Shown here one piece after another: positions 30,949 through 40,082 of a DNA stretch of 64,000 nucleotides. The stretch covers positions 1,104,757-1,168,756 of the forward strand of contig OZ037929.1 of NCBI GenBank assembly GCA_964035575.1, written 5' to 3'. Within the stretch, counting starts at the first letter, position 1. Every line of letters starts with the position of its first letter. The position numbers and the translations under genes are program-made. The notes under the pieces were generated by a model, which was given only the letters and a program-made list of their open reading frames with translations, did not search any database and was not told where the DNA came from. Origin of the DNA: Rhynchopus sp. YZ270_cl-10. Its lineage: Eukaryota > Euglenozoa > Diplonemea > Diplonemida > Diplonemidae.

Positions 30949-33900
30949 ATGCGGCAGAGCATGGCACTGCTGGCTCTGTGTGTGGGGTTGGTGCAGGGAA
31001 GCATCTACTCGCAGTACACCCTGGACGGCCCTGAGGTGACGGACACGTTCGGGAGGACGAGCACAACGAAGAAGCTTGCGCTTGGGTCTGGCAGCAACGC
31101 AGTGTGTGGGAAGTCGTACCACATGCGGAGCGGGGACTTCATCAGCCTGAAGGAGGGGAACGGGGCACCCACTGGGAACGTCGACTTTTCAATTGCGGGC
31201 TACGTGAAGCCTGTGACGATGACGAGAAAGGGACGTACGCTGTTCACGCTTGGTGGGACGGACAGGGCACAGGACGGGACACGTGATAACTGGGGTGCGT
31301 GGGTGATGGTGGACCGTTACGGACGTCTGAGTGTGCGCACGCCTCTCTTCAGGAAGCGGACGAGCGCGAAGCTAGCGGTGGGTGTGTGGCACCAGGTTGT
31401 GTTGACATACACAGCTGCAGAGACGATGCTGCGGCTGTGGGTCGACGACAAGCTTGTGCTGTCGAAGCGTGCGACGATGGACCTGCAACAGAGTTCGAGG
31501 TACGGCGGGATGGCGATTGGGGAGTTCCACCTGGGGGGCACAAAAAGGTCGCGTGACGGGGAGTTCTTCGTCGACCACGTGAGCTTTGCGGACCACGTGA
31601 TGACGCCACAGGAGGCACGTGCGCCGTGCCTGGGGGAGACGGAGACGGGTGCTCCAGCGACCAAGGCTCCTCGCACATCAGCGCCTGCAACAGCGGCACC
31701 ACGCACCAGTGCACCACCGACACAGGCTCCTCGCACAGCAGCGCCTGAAACGCAAGCTCCTGCGACATCTGCGCCTGCCACACGTGCACCACGCACCCAG
31801 GCACCTCACACACCAACACCACGCACAAGCACACCTGCGACACGCACGCCGTCTCCGTCATTGCCGTCGTCCTCGGCTGCCGTGTGTGCGCAGCGCGGTG
31901 CTGTGTGCGGTGTGGTGCGTGCGCAGGACGGGACAACTGTGCAGTGCGGGAGCTGTGCGGCGGGGATGGTGTGTTCATTCAACCGCTGCGAAGCACGCTG
32001 TGCGTTGGCAGACATCGGACAGGGACCCTTTGACGCAAGCCTGTTCGCGTACGTGCCGCTCGAGTTTTCCTACGAAGACCTGTCTGCACACGCCCACGCA
32101 GTGTCGGCGGAGCTGTTCCCCACGGACAGGCGCGAGCAGGAGTTCCCGTACGAAAGTGTGACGGACATGACGTCGCGCACGGTGCGTGTGGACTTCGGTG
32201 CGCTGTCTGCTGGTCCGGGCGGTGTGACGCTGTCGCTGAAGGTGCAGCCGCACACAGCGGGGCAGACGGGTGTGCTGCTGCAGTCTGCGGCGGTGACGGT
32301 TGCCGAGGATGCAGGGCGTGTGTTGGTGGCAGTGCGGGCTGCAGGCGGGGCGGAGGTGGCGGTGATGCACACGACAGTGCTCTCGCACCGCCACTGCAAC
32401 CACGTGGCAGTGGTGGTTGCTGCCGACGGTGCTGTGGCTGTGTACGTGAACGGTGTGGCTGCGGGCGGTGCGTCTGTGTCTGTGTCGGGGACGATGCAGC
32501 TGGGGGGCGTGCTCTCTGTGCCACAGCACCCTGGGAAGGTGTGGGATGTGCGTGTGTACTCGCGTGCCCTGGGTGCTGCGGAGGTGGAGACGCTGGGGAA
32601 CAGGTGCGGGGCTGTTGGGACGTCGTCGCTGGTGGTGCCCGACGCAACGATGCCGAACTTCCTGTGTGGGGTGTACGAGTGCATCTACTGGCCTGAGGGG
32701 GTGACGGACACAACGCAGGACAGCTTCGAGTACCAGCTCTCGGGACACGACATGACCTGGGAGCACAACGTGATGGAGACAGGGATGTACGTGCACGGGG
32801 CGCTGTGTGCCGAGTACGCAAAGCCACGCCAGGTGCTGCTGACGGACGGGTACCGCCGGTCGTGGGTGAGCAAGTTCAACTTTGAGAAGGCGTGGAACCA
32901 GTACGTGCTGCACGAGAACTTCCACGCGTACCAGAAGCGTGCACAGGGGTCGACGAAGTTCCTTGCAGAGTCGACTGCGTCGTGGGGTGCGTTCTCACAG
33001 AAGCCGACTGCGTACGACACGATTCTTGGGATGTACACCCTGCAGCCGCAGCTGGCGCTGTGGACGACACAGAGCTCGACCTTCGCAGACGGGATTGTGG
33101 ACATTGGGAAGGGCGGGCACCAGTACGGGGCGGCAATCTGGGAGTGGTTCGTGACACACCACGTGCTTGGGGACGACTTCTGGGTGGGGAAGGTGTACAA
33201 CCGTGCGCGCCTTGGGCTGGCACCGCTGAGTGGTGCACCTGCGGAGGGGATGTACAACTCCCTTGCGGAGGCTGGGTACGACATGCGTGAGGTCTTCAGC
33301 GACTTTGCGGCACGTGTGACGACGTGGGACGTCGACTACGAAGAGACCTTCCGTGCGTCTGAGGAAGGGTCGTTCCGCCGTCTGAACGGGAACAACAAGA
33401 ACAACAAGGAGGACCCTGTGGCTGACGAGGAGGTTGACAACAAGGTGGCTGTCTTCTACGGTGCTGGCGGCACGGACGGGGCGTGGGTGTCTGTGCCTGG
33501 GCGGTACATGATCGGGGACTGGGCCTTCAACGCGTACGAGGTGTCGGGTGTGGCGACAGAGACACAGTACACAGTGGGTGTGGTGCCGTCTACTGCGAAC
33601 CCTGCCTACTCTGAGTTCCGTGCACAGGCTGTTGTGCACAACACGGCAACTGGGGAGCGGCGCTACGTGCGGCTCCCTGCAGCAGTGGCAGGGACGGGCG
33701 GCAAGGCTGTGACGGCAACGGTGCGTGTGGGTGCCGGGGAGACGCTGTACTTGGTGGTGGCAAACACGCCTGCAACGCAGTTCAGAGACTTCCTTGCGTA
33801 CTCGTACGACTACCTCATCCAGGCCGGGGGTGCGCCTCCCGTGCCGGTGCCAGTGACAGCAGCACCAACTCCGCTGCCGACACCAATCCCCAGCACCACT

Positions 33901-35784
33901 GCACCAGCGACACGTGCGCCTGCAACGCAGCCGCCCGCAACTGAGGCACCGCGCACAGCTGTGCCGTCGACGGGTGCGCCTGTTGCTGCGACAAGTGTGC
34001 CGGCCACGGAAACACCACCAACAACACCTCCCACACCACCAACAAGAAGCCCACCACGCGTCTTCCTGATGGCAGGCCAGTCGAACATGGTTGGCCACGG
34101 GAAGACGGCGGACCTGAAGAACTACCTGTCCCTGCGCACGGAGCTGCTTGAGACACGCACCGACGTGTTTGCAAAGTCGATCATTGAGCGCTCACGCGGG
34201 ACAGGCGGGCTTGGGCCCTTCTATGGTGCGTCGTTCGGGCCGGAGCTGGGCTTCGGGCATGTGCTGGGGGACGCACTGACGGAGGACGTGTACCTGTTCA
34301 AGGCGTCGAAGGGGGGCACGCAGATTGCACGGGCAGACCACTGGTCGCCGACAGGAGACGCAGACAACCTGTACGCGCAGATGGTGGCCGGGTTTGCGGC
34401 GTTCCGTGCGACGCTGCCTGCTGACCACGTTGTGTCTGGGTTTGTGTGGTCGCAGGGCTACAACGACGCTTTCTCGGACGCAGACGCGAACGGCTACGAG
34501 GCTGCACTCACAAAGCTGATTGCTGCTGTGCGGGCGGAGGTGGGTGTGCCTGCCCTCCCTGTGGTGGTGGTGCAGGGGAACGACAACCAGGGGGTGCGTG
34601 GGGGCGTGATCCGCCGTGCGCAGGCGGCAGTGGCGACGGCGGACGCACACGCGGACTGGGTTCCCTCGGACGACCTGTACCACTACTACCACTACGACGG
34701 GGGGTCGATGGTCGCGATCGGGGAGCGTGCGGGGCGTGCGATGCTGCCCCTCCTGGGCGTGTCTGCGGCGGGGGCGTTCCCAGACGTGTACGTGGCTGTG
34801 TCGGGTGCGGTGCTGCAGGTGGGCGCTGCGGAGGGTGTGCTTGCAAACGACCGTGGCGTGGCGGCACAGGGCGCGCACGCTGTTGTGACTGCCGCCCCGG
34901 CACACGGTACACTGCGCCTTGGCGCCAGCGGGGGCTTTGTGTACACACCGGCGCCTGCGTTTGTTGGCCGCGACACGTTCTCGTACACAGTTATGCAGAA
35001 CGGCGTGGCCGGGGGCGCTGCGGAGGTGGAGGTGTGGGTCGAGACACAGGACGCGGCTGCAGAGCACCTCATCCTGCACTACGCGTTTGAGTCTGCAGGT
35101 GTGCCTGTGTCGGCGTCGGCGTCAGCGTCAGCACCGTCGGTTGTGCATGACACCACGAAGCATGTGCAGGCGTACGTGGACCCCTCTGGCGTGTCTGTGG
35201 GTGTGCCCGGCGGTGTGTCTGGGAACTGTGCAGAGCTGTCGGGCACGAAGGGTGCGTGGAACAACGGCCACATGAAGGTGCAGATGTCCCCGATGCCGGC
35301 CTTCCTGCTGCTGCGCGAGGACGACGTCACTGTGAGCACGTGGGTCAAGATCGCTGCAGGAGGGGACGTAGGCGACATGCCCATCTTCTCCAATGCAGGG
35401 CGCCCGACCTCGCCTGGGCTCACGCTCCTGACGGCAGGGGCTGGGAAGTCGTTCAAGACTGTTGTGTACGCACGCGATGGGAAGAAAGTGACGGTTGCGG
35501 GCAACACTGCACACCCGATCGACGACGGCGAGTGGCACCACGTGGCTGCTGTGGTGTCGCGTGCGACAGACACTGCGACGAACTACGTGGACGGGGTGGC
35601 AGTGGCAACAGCAAGCATCGCAGGTGTGGTGGGGCTGTTCGAGGAGGGCTACTACACGCGCTTTGGAGGTGTTGCCTGGCTTGGGAAGTACAACAAGTTT
35701 GTGGGGCACATGGACGAGATGCGGGTGTACCGTGCTGCACTGTCTCCGTCGCAGGTTGCCCAGTTGTATGCAGACCGGATGTGA
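30949..35784 (+). CDS. secreted LamG / metallopeptidase-like / CE6-type esterase mosaic protein
   Basis: This protein has 1,611 residues and starts at the ATG at 30949, giving a signal peptide of about 18 residues. In order: LamG/concanavalin-like domain (about 24-228); Thr/Ala/Pro linker of TxAP motifs (228-307); small Cys-rich module (311-349); second LamG-like domain (358-555); peptidase-like domain (565-805) with H655-E-N-F-H659 and a downstream E674 in LAESTASW, a gluzincin pattern resembling DUF6055-type bacterial proteins; second TxAP linker; SGNH/CE6 (SASA) esterase-like domain (1036-1270) with the nucleophile block AGQSNM (S1045), WSQGYND, and a D-D-L-Y-H / H-Y-D-G-G-S segment for the Asp-His pair; bacterial-type cadherin-like domain (1275-1366, PAFVGRDTFSY); and a third LamG domain (1375-1611). 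No membrane anchor is seen. It probably removes acetyl groups from glycans and may cut proteins outside the cell or in food vacuoles. Bacterial-like enzyme modules suggest ancestral transfer, but codon use matches its neighbours. Confidence 0.82.
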   Translation: MRQSMALLALCVGLVQGSIYSQYTLDGPEVTDTFGRTSTTKKLALGSGSNAVCGKSYHMRSGDFISLKEGNGAPTGNVDFSIAGYVKPVTMTRKGRTLFTLGGTDRAQDGTRDNWGAWVMVDRYGRLSVRTPLFRKRTSAKLAVGVWHQVVLTYTAAETMLRLWVDDKLVLSKRATMDLQQSSRYGGMAIGEFHLGGTKRSRDGEFFVDHVSFADHVMTPQEARAPCLGETETGAPATKAPRTSAPATAAPRTSAPPTQAPRTAAPETQAPATSAPATRAPRTQAPHTPTPRTSTPATRTPSPSLPSSSAAVCAQRGAVCGVVRAQDGTTVQCGSCAAGMVCSFNRCEARCALADIGQGPFDASLFAYVPLEFSYEDLSAHAHAVSAELFPTDRREQEFPYESVTDMTSRTVRVDFGALSAGPGGVTLSLKVQPHTAGQTGVLLQSAAVTVAEDAGRVLVAVRAAGGAEVAVMHTTVLSHRHCNHVAVVVAADGAVAVYVNGVAAGGASVSVSGTMQLGGVLSVPQHPGKVWDVRVYSRALGAAEVETLGNRCGAVGTSSLVVPDATMPNFLCGVYECIYWPEGVTDTTQDSFEYQLSGHDMTWEHNVMETGMYVHGALCAEYAKPRQVLLTDGYRRSWVSKFNFEKAWNQYVLHENFHAYQKRAQGSTKFLAESTASWGAFSQKPTAYDTILGMYTLQPQLALWTTQSSTFADGIVDIGKGGHQYGAAIWEWFVTHHVLGDDFWVGKVYNRARLGLAPLSGAPAEGMYNSLAEAGYDMREVFSDFAARVTTWDVDYEETFRASEEGSFRRLNGNNKNNKEDPVADEEVDNKVAVFYGAGGTDGAWVSVPGRYMIGDWAFNAYEVSGVATETQYTVGVVPSTANPAYSEFRAQAVVHNTATGERRYVRLPAAVAGTGGKAVTATVRVGAGETLYLVVANTPATQFRDFLAYSYDYLIQAGGAPPVPVPVTAAPTPLPTPIPSTTAPATRAPATQPPATEAPRTAVPSTGAPVAATSVPATETPPTTPPTPPTRSPPRVFLMAGQSNMVGHGKTADLKNYLSLRTELLETRTDVFAKSIIERSRGTGGLGPFYGASFGPELGFGHVLGDALTEDVYLFKASKGGTQIARADHWSPTGDADNLYAQMVAGFAAFRATLPADHVVSGFVWSQGYNDAFSDADANGYEAALTKLIAAVRAEVGVPALPVVVVQGNDNQGVRGGVIRRAQAAVATADAHADWVPSDDLYHYYHYDGGSMVAIGERAGRAMLPLLGVSAAGAFPDVYVAVSGAVLQVGAAEGVLANDRGVAAQGAHAVVTAAPAHGTLRLGASGGFVYTPAPAFVGRDTFSYTVMQNGVAGGAAEVEVWVETQDAAAEHLILHYAFESAGVPVSASASASAPSVVHDTTKHVQAYVDPSGVSVGVPGGVSGNCAELSGTKGAWNNGHMKVQMSPMPAFLLLREDDVTVSTWVKIAAGGDVGDMPIFSNAGRPTSPGLTLLTAGAGKSFKTVVYARDGKKVTVAGNTAHPIDDGEWHHVAAVVSRATDTATNYVDGVAVATASIAGVVGLFEEGYYTRFGGVAWLGKYNKFVGHMDEMRVYRAALSPSQVAQLYADRM

Positions 35785-36874
35785 GAGACGAGGAATGACT
35801 CTGTGTGGAAAGGAAAGAGGGTTTTGAGGTAAAGACAAAGATAGGCAAAGAGAATCACCAATTTTATAGCAACATACACCCCCACCGCCTATCGATGTCT
35901 TTACCTTTGCCCCTTTTCCTTTTTCCTTTTTCCTTTTTCCTTTTTCCTTTTTCCTTTTTCCTTTTCTTCTATCTATATTCAGTCCGGTTTCAACCTTTAT
36001 CAATCATCAAGAAAAATATGGGAAACTTAACAGCTTATATTTCACTCTCGTCTTCATCGCATTTTTACTATTGCAAAGCGTTCGCCACACACATACTTCT
36101 TTTCCAGTCCTGCGTCCCCTGTTGTCCGGTGAGGCGTTTGCACATTCAACTTATCACTGTGTGTGTTATTATTATTGTTCTCTGTTGTGAAAGCAGAGAA
36201 CGCTTGTTTCGATTTTTAATTCATGAGCAACAGTCGTGAAACACACGAGGCATCACAGCGCATACACAGGGATCCCACCTGATCTCTGGTGCTGCAATGG
36301 CAGTGTGGCGAGGTGCACTCCCTTGCACGCTTAGTCTTCGTGTGTTTCTCGACGTGTTGCAACAGGTCCACCGGTTGTTTGCTTCAATAGGTCGATCTGT
36401 ACCCTTTGTTTTATCCCCTGTTCTTCAAATAGATTTACGTGCCTTTGAGGTGCATTCATATTTCAAGCGTTGTTTTTCCCTTTCCATTTTCCCTTTCCAC
36501 TAATATACTTATACATACTTTCAAGCGCAAAAAACGGTTGCTTTTTTTTTGCTTTCGACTTCACGTTTGTTTGGGACGTTCTTGTGCAGAACCGTATGCA
36601 CTGTGCGGAGTCCAGGTAGTCCCTCCCTTTTTCCCTTTTCCCTTCTCTTCTCAAAGCTTTTTCATCCCACTCCACTGTTTTCATGTTTTGCTGTTTTGTC
36701 AGCTGTTTTGTTGGCTCGATCCCTTCGATGGGAGTACAATGAACAACGTTGCTGTTATTTTCTTTGGTTTTGTTATTTTTTTGTCCCAATAATTATGTAG
36801 GGAATCGTATTCACTGCATGTAATGCGGAACAAAATAAAGCACAACAAACAGCAGCGTGCTTGTCTTTTTGTAC
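35785..36874. other. spacer, no gene seen
   Basis: About 1.1 kb of AT-rich DNA upstream of the MULE-like element. It contains the CCTTTTT microsatellite listed separately. Short frames such as 36297-36503 lack any domain or coding signal. It may include regulatory sequence for the downstream Cys-rich gene, now separated from it by the 2.8 kb insertion. Confidence 0.45.
35918..35967 (+). repeat. (CCTTTTT)n microsatellite in a pyrimidine tract
   Basis: Seven or so CCTTTTT heptamers form a pure pyrimidine run that continues to about 35971; the first AG follows at about 35982. This could act as a strong splice-acceptor tract, but no gene starts within the next kilobase. Confidence 0.8.
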
Positions 36875-36885
36875 GTACCACCTTG
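36875..36885 (+). repeat. 11 bp target site duplication, left copy
   Basis: GTACCACCTTG immediately precedes the left terminal inverted repeat and recurs exactly at 39691-39701. Target duplications of 9-11 bp are typical of Mutator-like transposons. Confidence 0.85.
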
Positions 36886-37080
36886 TAGGGGGAGGCAAAA
36901 AGCCGTTTTTGAGTGAAATTTTTTGAGTTATGATACCACAGAGGCTCCAAACACGAAATCTCTGGCGAATATGGATTTTTTGGGGCTCAGGAGGGTGGTT
37001 TACCTGGTCACAGGCCTCCAAATGCGCCCAGAAACATGAAAAATATGAAAAATTGACTGGTTTTTCGGGGTTTTCGCACT
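36886..37080 (+). repeat. left terminal inverted repeat of the MULE-like element
   Basis: Bases 36937-37080 are an essentially exact reverse complement of 39495-39638 (144 bp). The outer 51 bp (36886-36936) match the other end only loosely, sharing GGGGG-x-GGCAAAAA and GTGAAAT motifs. Confidence 0.85.
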
Positions 37081-37090
37081 TCGGGAAAGA

Positions 37091-37260
37091 CGATTTTTTG
37101 ACCTAAAAATGAGATTTTGGCCCCGAACAGAGCGTCTAGAGTGTGAAAAACAGATGTATTTGAAAAGATTCGATACTTTCGGGGTGATTTTGGGTATTTG
37201 TTCACTATCTGATGTCCGTTTTTTTGATATTTTTTCAAAAAAAAGGTGAAAAAACGCTGT
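37091..37260 (+). repeat. internal direct repeat D, left copy
   Basis: This block, starting CGATTTTTTGACC, recurs in the same orientation at about 39306-39475 with only a few differences. Each copy lies just inside a terminal inverted repeat. The copies are direct while the termini are inverted, which a simple foldback would not give. Confidence 0.8.
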
Positions 37261-37287
37261 CCGGGTGCTTGCAATAGCCGTGACTGT

Positions 37288-37336
37288 TGGGGGTGGCATC
37301 AAAACAAAAAACGCGGACAATGTCCGCGTTTTTGGG
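37288..37336. repeat. nested inverted repeat with GC-rich hairpin, left copy
   Basis: A GGGTGGCATCAAAAC... segment ends in a hairpin AAAACGCGGACAATGTCCGCGTTTT. Its reverse complement lies at about 39060-39110. The hairpin motif CGCGGACA also recurs near 38219 and 39013. Confidence 0.75.
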
Positions 37337-37349
37337 GAATTTCAGACCC

Positions 37350-38215
37350 CCCCCCTCCCCCCAGTGTTGGCAGAGTACGTGTACGTTGTACTTTTTGTAC
37401 TTTGTACTTTTGTACTTTTTGACGTACTTTTTGGCGCCCAAATCCGTACTTTATGACCCTATATTTTACCCTGGGAATTCGACACAAGAAGTCCGTTTTG
37501 GCTGACCGCTGTGAAGCTGACCCGCATCCCCCCTCACTCGTGCCAGTGCGAGGTAAAATTCTCCGATATGGGGTTCGTCACTTGTGCACGTCGGCACAAT
37601 ATGGGACCTGTGAACATTCACCGCGCCACCTCGCTGTACAAAAAACTGAGGGTGAACAGGGAGGAGTGCTGGTGGGGGCGGAGAATCCGGAGGGGGAGAA
37701 CGAACCACCGACGAAGCGGAGTAAGAAGACTGATGACGCGCCCGTAAGCGAGATGGACTTTACTACCATTCTGTGAACCCCATCACCCCATCCCTTTTCC
37801 CCCTCCCAACTGTTCGAGGTGTAGTCATCTACACGTACCCCCTACTGTATCCCGACTTTGTTGGACCACACGTGATCACACGTGACCGACAGGAAAGACC
37901 ATCTCCCATTGCTTCTTGACTCCGAGGCGTCGCTGTTCGAGAACCAGGTGCCGCTGTCTGTGAACCTGCGAGACCGCGCACATTCTTGAGAAGCCGTTTA
38001 CAGCTTTGTGCCGTACTATGCCAACACTGCCATCAAACCTTTTTTTTTTGCCCCCACACTGGTACACCAGCTGCACATACCCGGCCACAAACCCAGATGT
38101 ACTTTTTGTGTATTTTTTGTACTTTTTACGTACTTTTTGTACTATTGTACTATTGTACTTTTTACGTACTTTTTGAAATTGGACACGTACTCTGCCAACA
38201 CTGCCTCCCCCCCCC
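37350..38215. mobile_element. possible inner nested element
   Basis: About 25 bp inverted repeats (CAGTGTTGGCAGAGTACGTG near 37362 and its complement near 38188) bound an 0.87 kb segment inside the MULE-like element. Each is flanked outward by runs of C/T and bordered inward by GTACTTTTT-type repeats. The core has a different, more GC-balanced composition than the shell and includes a frame (37453-37776) whose end has a basic, nuclear-signal-like patch. It may be a remnant of a second DNA transposon. No target duplication could be defined. Confidence 0.35.
37453..37776 (+). pseudogene. possible transposon-derived ORF remnant
   Basis: A 107-codon frame lies inside the inner nested segment. 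Its C-terminal part contains PPTKRSKKTDDAP, which looks like a nuclear localisation signal followed by an acidic end. The upstream part has no recognisable domain. It may be the 3' end of a lost transposase or accessory gene, or chance. Confidence 0.25.
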
Positions 38216-38301
38216 CAAAACGCGGACATTTTTTGTTTTTTTTTCCCCTATTTTTTGCTGGTTTTTGGGTGACGGGGTGCAAATTTGTGACCCAAAACAC
38301 A

Positions 38302-38960
38302 GTTTTTTGGCATTTCCGGAATCCGTCCAGAAAGTGGTGGGGTCAATCTCGAAAATTGGACAATTTTTTGACCACTTAAATTTTTGAAAATATGAGCCCG
38401 GTCACTAATACGTGGGGCCCATTTTCGGCCAAAAAATGCTGCTGAAAAAAATTTTCAGGTGAAAAATTTTCAGCCCCAAAACATGCCGCGATTGGCATTT
38501 CCGGGATCTGTCCGCGCTGTGGTGGGGTCAATTTGCCGAAATGGCCAAGTTCTTGGTTTTGGTCAAAATGAGTGTAAGGTAAAGGGGCCAAGGTAAATCC
38601 CACAACCCAGATTTTCTCTCTCTGATGCTGAAACCATGAAAATGTGCAAAAACACCGGCATTTGCATTTCCGGAATCCGTCCGTTCTGTGGTGGGGTCAA
38701 TTTGCCAAAATGGACAAGTTCTTGGTTTTGGTCAAAACCCGTCAGTGTAAGGTAAAGGGGTCCAAGTGTTTGCCTGTAGAAGCACATGGTAGCAGGGGTT
38801 TAAGGGCCCCCCATTCGTGTACATTTTGCAAAAAAACGCGGGCATCTTGTATTTTTTATTTTGCCCGAAAACACCGGCATTTGCATTTCCTGAATCCGCC
38901 GGTTCTGTGGTGGGGTCAATTTGCCGAAATGGACGAGTTTTTATAAATTTTGGTCAAAAT
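38302..38960 (+). repeat. four degenerate copies of a roughly 190 bp motif
   Basis: A segment with GGCATTTCCGGAATCCGTCC, then GTGGTGGGGTCAAT and TTGG-TTTTGGTCAAAA, appears near 38310, 38490, 38665 and 38880. The copies are diverged, which suggests an older tandem duplication inside the MULE-like element. Confidence 0.7.
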
Positions 38961-39305
38961 CGTGTACGACCCCAGTGAAGAAAAAAATTTTCGAGGAAAA
39001 AAAAACCCCAAAATGTCCGCGTTTTCTGGAATTTCAGACCCCCCCCCCCCTCCCCCCCCAAAAACGCGGACATTGTCCGCGTTTTTTGTTTTGATGCCAC
39101 CCCTTGCAAAAGTGAATTTTTCTGTGTTTTTTGGGGTCATTTCTGGGGGTACAGAGAGAGTTTTGGGTCTGAAATTCGGTGAAAATGTGGTAGGAGGTTG
39201 GTAAATGGGGGTGCTCTGGGTGGTCAGACCACCCAGCAGTGGTCAGAAAGTGGCCCAACGGGTTTGAGGAATGGTGCGCGCGCGGTAAACAGGACGATAA
39301 CAGGA

Positions 39306-39475
39306 CGATTTTTTGACCTAAAAATGAGGTTTTGGCCCCGAACAGAGCGTCTAGAGTGTGAAAAACAGTTGTATTTGAAAAGATTCGATACTTTTGGGGT
39401 GATTTTGGGTATTTGTTCACTATCTGATGTCCGTTTTTTTGATATTTTTTTCGAAAAATGGGTGAAAAAACACTG
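39306..39475 (+). repeat. internal direct repeat D, right copy
   Basis: This is the partner of the block at 37091-37260, in the same orientation. Confidence 0.8.
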
Positions 39476-39494
39476 TTTTCCCAAAAATGCAAAA

Positions 39495-39690
39495 AGTGCG
39501 AAAACCCCGAAAAACCAGTCAATTTTTCATATTTTTCATGTTTCTGGGCGCATTTGGAGGCCTGTGACCAGGTAAACCACCCTCCTGAGCCCCAAAAAAT
39601 CCATATTCGCCAGAGATTTCGTGTTTGGAGCCTCTGTGAGCTCGGATTTCAATTTATTTCACTAAAACCGCCTTTTTGCCACCCCCTTTT
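39495..39690 (-). repeat. right terminal inverted repeat of the MULE-like element
   Basis: This is the partner of the left terminal repeat; 39495-39638 is the highly conserved 144 bp part and 39639-39690 the diverged outer part. Confidence 0.85.
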
Positions 39691-39701
39691 GTACCACCTT
39701 G
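39691..39701 (+). repeat. 11 bp target site duplication, right copy
   Basis: GTACCACCTTG, an exact copy of 36875-36885, directly follows the right terminal inverted repeat. Confidence 0.85.
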
Positions 39702-39965
39702 CCTTGTGCACAGGGCGCGTTTATTTTTATAGAAAACACAGAACCTTCTTTGTGGGCAGCACAACATTTGCTCAGTTCTGACCTTCTCCTCTTCCGTTGA
39801 GAGGAGAGTGTCGACCACGTTGTGCCACAGAAGGTCGCAGGAAGTGTCGGTGCCGCCTGACACACAACGCTTTCTGACTGTTTATCTCCACCTTTCCCGT
39901 TCCCTCCATTCCATCATTGATTTTCCAAAAGGAATGTAAAATAATACGCACTGTCAGGTTGCTGG

Positions 39966-39998
39966 GTTTTTTGTACGCTGTTTCCCCCACCACCCCAG
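39966..39998 (+). promoter_or_regulatory. candidate splice acceptor before the small Cys-rich gene
   Basis: A T- then C-rich tract ends in CAG at 39998, 84 bases before the start codon at 40083. An alternative CAG lies at about 40028. This supports the same leader-processing pattern as upstream of other genes here. Confidence 0.3.
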
Positions 39999-40082
39999 TT
40001 ATTAAACACATTTTGCACTCCCAAACAGATTATTTATACACTACCAAGCAAAGTTTTGTAAGAACCGAGTCACAATAACAAT

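Larger units (their letters stand above)
36886..39690. mobile_element. non-autonomous MULE-like DNA transposon (2.8 kb)
   Basis: The element is bounded by inverted repeats of about 195 bp (36886-37080 and 39495-39690) and an exact 11 bp target duplication. Its ends read TAGGGGGAGGC on the left and, on the complementary strand, AAAAGGGGGTGGC on the right. Long inverted repeats plus a 9-11 bp duplication point to the Mutator superfamily. No transposase frame is present, so it is non-autonomous. Inside are a pair of about 170 bp direct repeats, two further nested inverted-repeat pairs, GTAC-T-rich tracts, and four degenerate copies of a roughly 190 bp motif. The interior is AT-rich and unlike the host genes. 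A short frame at 37453-37776 is the only vaguely protein-like stretch. Confidence 0.75.

Noticed and set aside
36297-36503. Small ORF of 68 codons
   Set aside because: There is no signal peptide, domain or coding-like base composition, and it lies in an AT-rich spacer.
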